Part shown: in pieces, positions 1 to 9,827 of the stretch
Layout of the letters: each line of letters begins with the position of its first letter
How positions within the stretch are numbered: the first letter of the stretch is position 1
Origin: Brachypodium distachyon
Taxonomy: Eukaryota > Streptophyta > Magnoliopsida > Poales > Poaceae
Length of the DNA: 64,000 nucleotides
Direction of reading: 5' to 3'
Assembly: GCF_000005505.3 (NCBI RefSeq)
Contig: NC_016131.3
Location: forward strand, 33,037,001 to 33,101,000
The notes under the pieces: model-generated
What the model saw: only the letters and a program-made list of their open reading frames with translations
What the model was told of the DNA's origin: nothing
Database searches by the model: none
Position numbers and translations under genes: made by a program

Positions 1-2100
1 TCACCCACTCCACGGACTAGCTTGAGCGCACACTGTTGAAACCACCTCCTTATGGTATCTTTGGATCACAAGAATCGTAAAACACATAAATTGGAAAAAT
101 ACATGAATTCGATCTGTACATTAATGTAACTCATAGTTATCATAGACACAAAAGAATTTTTCCAAAAGGTCTAACATCTTGCTAGAATTCATATAGGATT
201 AGGGTGTAGGAAACTAATCCATAGGAATTTTGGAAGATGCATTCATTTGAAGCAAAGAGTCTTAACAGGAAAAACTTTATGGGTTGAAATCCTATGGAAA
301 CCCTTCAATCCAAAGAAGCCCTTCATGACTTATCCCGGCAGAAAAACTGCCCGTAGGTTTGGGCCATTGTGTAGTGGTGGTGCTTCACTCGTACATGCGT
401 CACGTTACAACGTTTACTAAGTCTGACTACGTTTCACTATTTTGGTTCCCAAGCGATCAAGGCAACACCCAGGTCAATCATTCTCCGCCCATGATCACGT
501 GTGTTGATCCTTCGCCTCCGAAGCTCCGGCGCTGGTTGGCACGCGGCCATTTCTCATCGTTCTTTATCATCAAATCTTTGTTTTTTAGGAAAAAAAATTA
601 AAATACTAATGCCATGACAACAGTGGAGATGTCCCTCTGGCGTATTTCTAGCTATCATATGATGGCGTCTTCTTTAGCGTCATCATGGAGCTCATGAGGG
701 TGTGAATCTGGTCCAGAGACCTCACAGGTTTTTGTGTTGGAGTTGTTGTCTCATGTGGTTTTCTATATCTGGTGCACTGGAACTCAAGATCATGCTTCCT
801 CCCAAGTTCGGGGCATTTCCCAAATCGACGTGCGAAGGGTGATACTTTTTCTTCGTCAATGCAGTCGAGTTCCTGATGCGGTGACTAAAACCTCTAAGGG
901 GCCGGTCGGGCTTCTACAAGTTTTGTAGGAAAGATGAACTTGTTTTTGTTTTCCCATTTGTATATAATCATTAAGTATTAATTATTAATTGCAAATATAT
1001 TTTCTCAAAAGAGAAAATAAACAAAGGGCTCATTAGTTCTGAAGTAAAATGTCTCTATGGAATCTTTTTATGAGAAAAGAACCTTTACTTAATTCTTATC
1101 GCCTAAACATAGCAAGATGCATACAACCTCTAAAGTCAACTAATTACAAAGAAATGCATAAAACCAAAAAGACTATTCGGCGCATGTCAACAGGGTGGAG
1201 CGTAAATCGTGAGATCATGCCGTCATCCAATGGACAATGGTTGAATACCTCGTGAGTCCTGACCAACCACTTCACTTGTGCGCACACTGTTGAAGCCACC
1301 TCCTTATCTCCACTTAGCTAGTGTACATGTACAAGAGCTCTCTCTCTTCTTTGCCCATTTTTAAAAGTGGTATTCTTTAGAAAAAAAACTTATCATAATA
1401 TAACATATACACTTTTAAAATTTGGTTGTAAACATTGACCATATGCACTCTGGACAAGAAAGACAAATTTTGCATATGTGGATAACACTATTCATTACTC
1501 GTTATGTAAGACAGAGGCGGCATCGAAGGAACTATCATGCGCACTATGAAGAAGACTTCATGGGGATATACATATATTGTTTGAAAATACGTTGGACTCA
1601 TAAAATCTTCCTTGTGTAAATTGAAATAATACGATCTGTTTGAACTGCATGTGTTGTGGTGACAAGATACTTAAAACAATAAGATTATTGGTTAATTATA
1701 AATAAATTGTGATACAGCTTATCAATATACAACAGTAGCGGTCTTGCTATATTTCAGGGAGTGTCTATTCCTCGGTCGACTTAGAAATACTTATTTCTCA
1801 ATCGACAATCATATCCATTTGGTTAAGTTTTTTTCATATTTTAATTTGTACTTGCAAAATTCTTGAACAAATCTCAATGATTGGATTAGGCGGTTGTTAG
1901 CATTGACTTAGAAATAGCAAAACCGTATAGCACATCCCTCTAACTCTTAATTTAACTACGGTTGCAAACATTTTCTTGGCAAACTGAGAAGACAAATTCG
2001 GCACGTGCATTAGGATAGGTAGCAAGACACCTAACACACAGTGAGCTCGCTTATCTTTATTACTCATTCTTATCAGGCTAGGGCCACGTACACTTGCTTG
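1..2100. other. Intergenic DNA without a recognisable gene
   Basis: No convincing coding region is visible; open frames are short and have no recognisable motif. A 28-bp sequence beginning GCGCACACTGTTGAA occurs at 26-53 and again, with one change, at 1280-1307. The stretch 338-450 resembles part of the upstream region of the peptide gene at 2198-2913 (see findings). The rest is AT-rich decayed sequence, probably old transposon DNA, but I cannot assign a family. Confidence 0.5.
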
Positions 2101-2103
2101 CAT

Positions 2104-2109
2104 TTTATT
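2104..2109 (-). promoter_or_regulatory. Poly(A) signal of the secreted-peptide gene
   Basis: On the minus strand this reads AATAAA, about 90 bases downstream of the stop codon at 2198-2200. The position is right for the 3' end of the three-exon peptide gene and supports that gene model. Confidence 0.5.
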
Positions 2110-2197
2110 CAGAGTATATGTAGAGTACGAGACGATATTACTATCAGTTCAGTAATCTCGTGGCAGCAAATAGTGGCGAGATAGATCGAGGGAAGCA

Positions 2198-2913
2198 TCA
2201 AGGTCGTTCGATCCCGGCGCCAGCGCCGTTGCTGGGGGGCATTTTGTAGCGGGGGCTGCCAGGACCGCCGGTGTAGGAGCCGCCAGGACTTGGGCACACT
2301 CCTCGGATGCACGCAGGACCGTTAGGGTCCAGAGGGCCGGGCTTCACTGTTGCTGCTCCTCCTCGAAAGAAAACGCAAGCGTCCATGCTTATTTAGTCAG
2401 AACATGGAACTACAATGCGAGAATAAGAACCTCGTTGCAAGAAAAGAAAAAGGAGGAGATGAGAGCATGCACGGCGCACGGAGAGGAAGAATTAATGAGG
2501 ATATAACTAATGAAGAAATTGCGATGATGCACTGTTTGGAACTCCATTTCACTAACCACTCATGTCGCCATTGTTCGGGGGAGAGGGTCTGACGTAGGGG
2601 CCGCCAGGACGGGTGTAGGGTTTACCACGACCTGGGCACACTCCCATTCCGCACGCACCTGGACGGTTAGGGTCGAATATTCCTGGGTGTCCTGGAAAGA
2701 ACTTGGAGCGAGAATAAGAACCGCGTTTCAAGAAAAAGGAGGAGATAATGGGAGGACGACGCACGGAGAGGAAGAATGAGGATTGAATTTTGGAACGCCG
2801 ATGCACTAACCACTGATGTCGCGTGCTCCGTGGCAGACGGAGCCGCTCATTATGACGACGGAGACGACGACTAACAGCACCATGAGACGTGCAGCTCTAG
2901 CGGAGGACGCCAT
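2198..2913 (-). CDS. Secreted Cys/Pro/Gly-rich peptide precursor with two exon-encoded repeats
   Basis: Model: exons 2913-2811, 2691-2557 and 2361-2198, joined by GT-AG introns that are both in phase 1, giving 133 residues. Exon 1 encodes a signal peptide (MASSARAARL followed by a Leu/Val/Ile core; likely cleavage near residues 28-31). Exons 2 and 3 each encode one copy of a module: Asp-Pro-Asn-x-Pro, then C-x4-C-P (Cys48/Cys53 and Cys97/Cys102), then a Tyr-Thr pair followed by a Gly/Pro-rich tail. The introns also resemble each other, so exon plus intron was duplicated as a unit. A TATA box lies 68 bases upstream of the ATG and AATAAA follows the stop. I do not recognise the family; a secreted signalling or antimicrobial peptide is an inference from architecture only. 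An alternative exon 3 acceptor a few codons downstream is also in phase. Confidence 0.72.
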
Positions 2914-2980
2914 TGATTCTCTGACGAGTTTGAGGCTTTGATCGATCGAGTAGTATATCCTGCTCCTTGCTTAAGGCCTA

Positions 2981-2988
2981 TATTTATA
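2981..2988 (-). promoter_or_regulatory. TATA box of the secreted-peptide gene
   Basis: The minus strand reads TATAAATA here, ending 68 bases before the ATG at 2913. That leaves room for a transcription start about 30 bases downstream and a leader of roughly 40 bases, which is normal for a small plant gene. Confidence 0.65.
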
Positions 2989-3256
2989 GACATCGATCCC
3001 CATACCGTTTCTTCTTGTTAGAACCTGGCCGATATGCATGGCTCTTCAGTATGGATAGTGCACGCTACTGGCTAGTGGGTTAGTGCATTTTACCCTTGAA
3101 GATAATGTTACTCTCCTTGGCGCTTAAGTGATTACTCCATTTTTCTCCGGTTAGTCAAGGTTTTGGCAAAAGCTTGACTGTGCAGGACCACGATCCAACC
3201 AAAGCGACGACGACGACCTCATAAACCAACTGGGTATTGCCAAGCAGAAAAAGCTA

Positions 3257-3361
3257 CTCCCTCCAATAAATTGGAAATATTACATGTATCTAGACGTTTT
3301 TTAAGAATAGATACATTCATATTTGGTCAAATTTGGGTTAAGAATTTAGGATCATAGAGAG
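3257..3361. mobile_element. Stowaway-type MITE, degenerate
   Basis: Starts CTCCCTCCAATAAATTGG and ends in GAG followed by TA, with a TA on the left. Its interior carries the common inner segment with an ATGTATCTAGACGTTTTTTAAG-like core seen in several other MITEs of this window. It sits in the upstream region of the peptide gene, between two blocks that are adjacent in the related copy near 6.1 kb. Confidence 0.65.
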
Positions 3362-3884
3362 TATGCTTCAACCACGCACATTGTCACTACACCGTTGACG
3401 GTTTTGACTAAGAAAAGAAGCGCGAAAGAACAACTCGTTGTCATGAGTGGGCCCAGGCCTATTTCTTAGGTCCATAATTATAATTAAACGTATTGGCAAC
3501 TACTCTCATAGCATGGACATATTTCCAAAACCGTTCTCTCTACACCATGTGAAGAATATCACAAGACGTAGCAGTTCCATAAGTGATCAGTCTGTCATTT
3601 CCATTTCTAAAAGTGTCCTATGGTTAGCGCTACAACATCCCAAGGGTAATATATAATCATTGCCTATGTGTCTCAGTCTAGACAAGTGAGATTAACAATA
3701 TCCATTCATATACAACGCGTTGTAGCCATGTTTTAACCTATCCACAATCAATAGAGATCATTGCTTTTGTTTTTGCACTTTCGGTGATAAATTTTTGTTA
3801 TTGGGACGCCATGTGGTAAGATCCTATACGCAACAAATACTTACATTGCCTCCAAAGCCCTTAAATGAAAACCAAGGGATTCTC

Positions 3885-4500
3885 ACTTGGAAGGGCAAGC
3901 ATATCTTTTTTTCTTTGCCTCGGATGGTTCTCAATTAGAATTTAGGACAATTCCTGGCTCGGGGGTGCCCCCTTCAGGACCAATCCCTTTTTCTTATAAT
4001 TTTAAAAATTATGATATCATTAAGGCTTCCTTCGTGCCAAACGTTTCTTTTAGGCGTAGCATTGTTGGATTGAAACTGGTGGCCTAGACTGAGCTCCTTA
4101 TCGCCTTATCAATATGAGCTTACCACTAGCAAGGATGAGTTGATGTGGAACCTGAATCATAATGGATTATTTTTGGCTAAGTCAATGTACCAAGATTTGG
4201 TCCATTTTGATGTGCCGCTTCTAACAAGGCATTATAGAAATTGAAGGCGCCTTTGAATCAAATTCCCCTTGTGGATTTTGCAATGTGGGGTCGTTTTAAC
4301 TAAAAACCAATCTGCTAAAGCAGAATTAGCAGTGTAGTTAAAATGTTGTTTTTGTTACAAGGGTGAGACTACCGTTCACATGTTGGTATGGTGAACAGTA
4401 TAAATAGCTTCTAATCTTTATTCCCCTTTAGTATACTTCATATGTTTGGTTCTTGGTTGCCTTGGGTTAATAAACGACTGGGTCCGCTCCTTATGGTTGG
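3885..4500 (+). pseudogene. LINE ORF2 C-terminal (zf-RVT region) remnant
   Basis: The plus strand encodes pieces typical of grass LINE ORF2 after the reverse transcriptase: a block with SFRRSIVG, then a Trp-rich spacer, then NGLFLAKSMYQDLV and a following lysine-rich LKAPL block. Stops and frameshifts are frequent, so this is a fossil. A reversed oligo-T stretch at about 4502-4510 seems to be the poly(A) end of a second, minus-strand insertion. LINE-like coding (a W-A-I-W...NDVI block) resumes near 4920-4970, suggesting one old LINE split by a later insertion. Confidence 0.6.
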
Positions 4501-4501
4501 G

Positions 4502-4905
4502 ATTTTTTTTTAAAGTAGCCATGTATTTCATTATCCATGCGACAACAAGATTACAATGCCTACACACACATGGAAACCACAAAAGACCACAAGAAAAATA
4601 GATGTCTTGAAGAATTGCATAAGGAACCGAACCAATAAAAAACTAAAATTTGATTTTGGAGACCCTTCCACCAAGCCAAACCGTTGCCCACCACCAATCA
4701 TCCCCGCCACCATGGCGTCATTGAAGAAGGGAAGAGGGAGCCCGACATTCCAAGATCTGGAGGAGCACCATTGCAGAAATCATTACCTTTCGAACCGATG
4801 AACCAGACCGCCGCATGCGACGGCACGGAAGCTTTGTGGCACGTCGACCGGGGATCATCCTCATGCTCGCCGAATCCAGGCGCCGTCGCCTTAATACAAC
4901 GTAGT
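4502..4905 (-). mobile_element. Probable minus-strand retroelement 3' fragment
   Basis: Read on the minus strand the segment ends in a run of A (oligo-T at 4502-4510 on plus) after a non-coding tail, the usual shape of a truncated LINE or retroposon end. It interrupts the LINE remnant around it. I could not find a clear target-site duplication, so borders are approximate and the family is not assigned. Confidence 0.35.
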
Positions 4906-5520
4906 TGAAGAAGATTATTATCTTTGGACAATTTGGCAATGCAATAATGATGTGATTTTAACAACTTGTCCTACTTAGAGTTGACTTTTGTGATGTAATA
5001 AGTTTGTACTTTTTTATACTGTGTGCGCCTTATACGAAGAGGCAAGGTTTGATACTTTGTGATTGTATCGCTCAATATGACATTGAAATTAATTAAAAAA
5101 ACTTTGTTTAAAAAAATCAATGTTTTCTTATCGCATCCATACTTTGTGGTTGTATCGCTACAAAAATCAATGCTTTTTAAGGCATCCACACCTTCTGCAA
5201 TCATGGGCGGATCCAGTGGGGGTTCCATGGGTGCCCTGGCACCCCCACCAAAAATGAAAATTAACATAGCTATACAACATTTGCACTAAATCTAGCTAGT
5301 TTCACTAATGCCTAAGGCTCAAGAATAACTAAATATTGTAGTTAAGCCAGCAGCCTAAGACACGATCATCCAAAACAAGCTAATCATCCTAACTTTAAGC
5401 TTATGGGTAATTCCCCTTGTCTTAGAATTGGTCGGTACAATTGGTCTCTCTTGGTTCATAGTCATGTACTCTACTAAGGACAACAAGCACACCGTAATCT
5501 ATAAAACTCTTTGACAGATA

Positions 5521-5625
5521 TTCCCTCTGTCCCAAACTAACTGACGTGGATTTGTATAAGAGGAAGTATATATATAACTCGTCAGTTAATACAAATCCAT
5601 GTCAGTTAATTCGGGAAGGAGGGAG
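5521..5625. mobile_element. Stowaway-type MITE
   Basis: The ends TTCCCTCTGTCCC and GGGAAGGAGGGAG are inverted copies and are flanked by TA. The inner arms (AACTAACTGACGTGGATTT and its inverse) make nearly the whole element a hairpin. Confidence 0.7.
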
Positions 5626-5704
5626 TATATAACTCGTGAACTCATATTGACGGCTCAACCATTGGGCAACGGGATGTCTTAAAATTTCAATGTTTTTGAT
5701 TGGT

Positions 5705-5797
5705 CCTCCCTTGGATCCATAATAAATGTTTCAGATTTAGTACAACTTTGCACTAAGTTAGTACAAAATCTGAGACACTTATTTAGATCGGAGGGAG
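5705..5797. mobile_element. Stowaway-type MITE
   Basis: Inverted ends CCTCCCTTGGATCC and GATCGGAGGGAG flank a palindromic body containing TTTAGTACAACTTTG and its near-inverse. A TA follows the right end. Confidence 0.65.
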
Positions 5798-6435
5798 TAT
5801 CAAAGTATTTATATACCAAATTTTGAGATAAAATTCAATTTTGTTTGAAATTTGCAAAAATAAATCTATAATAAAAAATCAATAAAAATATCGAACTGAT
5901 TTGTAATTCGATATTATTTAAAGTTATGTTCGATAACTTTGATATTGGTACGACACAAGCACCCCAGTGGTAAAATCCTAAATCCGCCACTGCCTGCAAT
6001 CATGAATCTCGGTTCTCGGATCACCCAAACAATGTGTGCCTCGGGTTTACGTTTGTGGTACTCGTCCCGTCATTTCTACAGTACCATTTTTTTTTCAACG
6101 GTTAGTCAAGCCTAGGAGTGGAAGACTGGTAAGAGAAAGCACGATAAGCCGATGACCCAAGACGACGACGACCGTCTTCCCAGGAAGGAAACACTATAAA
6201 GTAGTTGTAGTGCTTCACTGGCCTCGTGTTGTCACGGCGTCACGCTACAGAATAGCGAATGCGCTACGTTGAAAAAATTGACTGAAGGTGCCACCATACG
6301 AGCTTCTTCCTTTTCTCTAGCGAGCAAAAATTTTGTGCATTTTTTTTAGAAACACGGGCTTTTCTTCCTCTACAATATACTCCGTAGTTTGCCAAATTGA
6401 CATGGAGGCTGATGCGGCGTCAATAGAAGCCCAGC

Positions 6436-6725
6436 CCAAGACAACTACAAATGGAAACAGTTGGTGATGCTTGTTTCTTGGGAGATTTGGAATGAAAGAA
6501 ACGCGAGGGTGTTCCGGAAGATCTTCTCTATGCCCACCGTCGTCGCAAGTAAAATTAAAAGGGAGGCCTCTACTTGGGGGGTTGCGGCTGCCGTTCATTT
6601 GAGATCTTTCTTACCGCGAGAGTAGTTCGTTCATGTGCCGGTTTGGCTAGATTTTGTTTTGTTGTTCTCTTGTAACACTCTTTCTTAATCAATATGATGA
6701 GCCAAAGCTTTTGCCTCCGTTTCAA
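6436..6725 (+). pseudogene. LINE 3'-terminal remnant
   Basis: The plus strand reads WKQLVMLVSWEIWNERNARV and continues with KIKREASTW up to a stop near 6626, the characteristic last coding segment of a common grass LINE family. It is followed by a LINE-like 3' tail (TTCTTAATCAATATGATGAGCC...). Only the 3' end is present, as expected for 5'-truncated insertion. Confidence 0.7.
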
Positions 6726-6914
6726 ATAACAAATGGAAACAGCGTTGTTTCTGCCGACAGTAATCCTTCGTGGGCCGCCTCAGACAAAATCATCCGCTGC
6801 AAGAACAACCATTTTCCCTCGCCCCGACAACTGATTTGACGATGGGAAGAAACCATGGAGGAACATCTCGCATATAGTTTTCTCTCAAAAATAAAACCTA
6901 GCTTTAAGCTGTTA

Positions 6915-7026
6915 CTCCCTCTGATCCTAAATTCTTGACTCAAATTTGTCCAAATATAGATGTATCTATTCTTAAAAATGTCTAGATACATGTAATATTT
7001 CGACAACAATTTAGTATCAGAAGGAG
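6915..7026. mobile_element. Stowaway-type MITE
   Basis: Starts CTCCCTCTGATCC after TA and ends AGAAGGAG before TA. The interior AGATGTATCTATTCTT...TGTCTAGATACATGTAAT is the same inner segment as the MITE at 3257-3361, in opposite orientation. Confidence 0.65.
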
Positions 7027-7800
7027 TACCTTATTTGTAAGATTTGCATATCCTCGTCAATGCGTCCTAATGCTGGAGATGGCGTCACGCGGACTAAAAG
7101 TCTTCTAGCTGTTCTATGATGTCACAGTCTACTCCATGAAGTTTAGGAGATCACATAGTTCATGTTTTTTCGGACAAAGGACGTGTCTCCGACCATAGTG
7201 CGTCCAGTGATTCTAGGTTCATACTTCTTGGAATGTGGTGGGTCATGCGGCTCTTTAAAACATGCAATGTTAGTACAACTTCTGCAGGTAGTCTTTTGTA
7301 ATTCTCTCAGTAGAGATTCTGAAATATGGTGCAAACGGTGGAACTAGAGATGTTGACTTCGATACTCTTCTATATAAGTTTTGATTTAACCGGAATCTTC
7401 GTTGTTATTTTACTTTTTTTTCAATCAGCTGTAACGTAATCGTTGAATAAAGCAAACCCAGGAGAACTATCTTTTCTGATTGTAGAACATCCTAGTTGTG
7501 GATATACTGTTGGTAAAATCTGAAAAATATGGAACATACTACCCGCTATTTATTTTTTTCAAATTATGAGGTGCTCATGTGTTTTGAGCTTTGCCTTTGA
7601 CAAGTTAGACAACTAAAATATGTTATATTCATCATAAAAAAAATATGAATTCAACTGTATAACTTATTTTGGATCGTAACCCACATTTATCGTGTCATGC
7701 CTGTTCATGGTATTTTAGTTTGGCCCGACATCATGGTCCACCGAACCAGCCCAAAAGAGAGAGAAGCAACGGAAACGAAACGCTACCACACCAGAAACCG
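7027..7800. other. Intergenic region downstream of the glycosyltransferase gene
   Basis: I see no gene or recognisable transposon here. The stretch next to 7800 should hold the 3' untranslated region of the minus-strand glycosyltransferase gene. An AATAAA on the minus strand near 7548-7555 is a possible but distant poly(A) signal. Confidence 0.4.
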
Positions 7801-9327
7801 TCAGATCAGTGCTTCTTTTTTCCGTGCGATGACATCACAGTAGCTCCCCTGCAGCTCTTGGACAAGTTCCAGCAACGCGACCCGTGACGTGCCACCGTCA
7901 GACACCGCTGACTGGGCCGCCTGCTGCGCCCAGGCGGCCCTCTCCCGAATCCTCCGCCCTTCTTCGCTGCCGCCGTCCATCATCCTCTTCACCTTCCGCT
8001 CCACCTCCGCCCTCTCCACGACGCCGCCAGCCTTGGCGCCTTCGTCGATCCTGATGCCGGCGCCAATGACGTCCGCGACGTGGTTGGCGTTCAGGTGCTG
8101 CTCGGCCATCATCGGCCACGCCAGGACGGGCTTCCCGGCCGCGAGGCTCTCCATTGCCGAGTTCCACCCGCAGTGGCTCACGAAGCCTCCCACCGCGCGG
8201 TGGGCCAGCACGCTCCTCTGCGGCACCCACCCCCGGACGATCCGCCCGTTGGGCCCCGGGTCCACGGGCGGCGACCACGTGCCGGACCGGACGGCCCAGA
8301 GGAAACCGTGGCCCGACCGCACCAGCCCGTGGGCCAGCTCGTCCAGCTGCGCGTCGGCGAGCGGGGCCTGCGTGCCGAACGACACGTAGACCACCGATTC
8401 CTCTGCCTTATCGTCGAGCCAGGGGAGGCATCCCTCGGGGTCCAGCTCCGCGTCGCGCTCTGTCATTTCGCCGGCGGCGAGGAACAGCGGGCCCACCAGC
8501 CAGGCGCGGGCGTCCGGCCGAAGGTAGAAGGACTCCAGCGGCGCCACGTAGTCCTCGTCCAGCGAGGCGAAGCTGTTGACCAGGACGCCCCAGCTGCGCG
8601 CGTCCGACTCGCCGATGTCGTCGATAACGAACCGGACCACCGGGTCCTCCGGGTCGTCGGCGATCTTGGCTACCACCTCCGGGATCTCCTCGGGCGTGAT
8701 CTTTACGTGCTCCGGCATACCAGACACGTGGAAGCGAGCGCCCGTGCCCTGCTCGGCAGCCCTGGCGCTGGGCGATGATAGGTGGTTTACGACGAGCGAT
8801 TTGCAGATGGCCGTGGCGAAGCAGGACATGCCGCTGAACGCGACGCGGCGGACGCCGGCTTCGGCCGCGACGCCGTGCGTGAACCCGAGGAAGAAGTCGG
8901 AGACGAGCGCGAGCGGCGGGGAATTATAACGGATCAGCGACGCCATGAACTCCGCGAAGGGCGCCCTGAGGAGCGCCGTGGCGCGCAGGAACGTCGGGTA
9001 GAGGGACGGATCCGGCAGGGCGTCCGTGGACTCGACGCCCGGCGGCAGCGGCGGGAGCGACGGGAACGGGAGCACGGCGAGTTGTACAGTCGCGGGGAGC
9101 CGGCTGCAGGCGAAGGCGGCGTTGGCAGGCGTGGTGACCATGGTGATGCGGATGTCCTTGCGGTGCAGCGAGAGTGCCGTGGCGAAGTGGAGCAGGGGGA
9201 GTGTGTGCCCCTTCGCCATGAACGGGAACACGACGATGTGATCGCGGCCGCGGCCGCCGGAGGAGCCGTTCCCGGCATGGCTGGCTGCGGTGGCAGGACG
9301 GTTGGTGGTTGTGGCGGTGGTGGCCAT
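7801..9327 (-). CDS. UDP-glycosyltransferase, UGT90A-like (family 1)
   Basis: A single-exon, GC-rich gene of 508 residues. It should transfer a sugar from a UDP-sugar to a small acceptor in the cytosol; the acceptor cannot be read from the sequence. The PSPG donor-binding box is complete and 44 residues long, Trp367 to Gln410, with HCGWNS at 385-390. The N-terminal catalytic His is His41 in FPFMAKGHTLPLL, and Asp143 in LVSDFF is the likely partner. The N-terminal block and the WPMMAEQ end of the box resemble the UGT90A group. I chose the ATG at 9327: the frame is open to 9402, but the extra 25 residues are low in information and outside the usual family start. A 754-bp foldback lies about 500 bases upstream. 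Confidence 0.92.
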   Translation of the reverse strand: MATTATTTNRPATAASHAGNGSSGGRGRDHIVVFPFMAKGHTLPLLHFATALSLHRKDIRITMVTTPANAAFACSRLPATVQLAVLPFPSLPPLPPGVESTDALPDPSLYPTFLRATALLRAPFAEFMASLIRYNSPPLALVSDFFLGFTHGVAAEAGVRRVAFSGMSCFATAICKSLVVNHLSSPSARAAEQGTGARFHVSGMPEHVKITPEEIPEVVAKIADDPEDPVVRFVIDDIGESDARSWGVLVNSFASLDEDYVAPLESFYLRPDARAWLVGPLFLAAGEMTERDAELDPEGCLPWLDDKAEESVVYVSFGTQAPLADAQLDELAHGLVRSGHGFLWAVRSGTWSPPVDPGPNGRIVRGWVPQRSVLAHRAVGGFVSHCGWNSAMESLAAGKPVLAWPMMAEQHLNANHVADVIGAGIRIDEGAKAGGVVERAEVERKVKRMMDGGSEEGRRIRERAAWAQQAAQSAVSDGGTSRVALLELVQELQGSYCDVIARKKEALI

Positions 9328-9827
9328 GGCAGGGCGTTGTTGTGGTTGGGTGCCAGAGCTTGGAGTCGATTGATACGGTGAGACTTCATATACGCAAAAC
9401 AAACTAATTTAATGTGTTCAGGTCATCTCCATATCTTGGAATATTTTAAGATGTGTACGCAAGCTTATTTAATGCCATCGCCATATCTTGGAATACGGTA
9501 CAGCATCAATGCTGAGATATATACAGATGTCATTTTTGCGAGAAAGCCTTGTAGCTTGTGGCGGTGTAATACTTTCTAATTTCATTTCTGCGAAAACGAG
9601 TTCCTAAGTTGGCCGTGTTTTAAAAACAAAAAATGGTGAGCTGTATGTTTGCTCACCATATTTATCTTTTTTGTGATATATTAAGATCAAGTTCACTCGT
9701 ACAAACGAGAGACAGTTCAAATATCATTGGCAATACCAAGGGGGACAGACTGTACTAGAATGGAATCATGCTAGCTGGGCATTTTGTCACAAACGCCAAT
9801 TCATGCGCAATCTTGTTGCCCAGCTGT

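Larger units (their letters stand above)
5206..5993. mobile_element. Transposable element flanked by 11-bp direct repeats
   Basis: CTGCAATCATG occurs at 5195-5205 and again at 5994-6004. The enclosed segment begins GGCGGATCCAGTGGGG and ends with the inverse of GCAGTGGCGGATTTAGG, so it has imperfect inverted ends sharing GGCGGAT. No transposase is visible and the body is AT-rich. The 11-bp duplication would fit a Mutator-type insertion; a hAT-type element is possible if the true site is shorter. Two MITEs (5521-5625 and 5705-5797) lie inside it. Confidence 0.55.

Noticed and set aside
8080..9381. Long open frames on the plus strand across the glycosyltransferase gene
   Set aside because: They are antisense shadows of a GC-rich coding exon; they have no family motif, while the minus frame has the full PSPG box.
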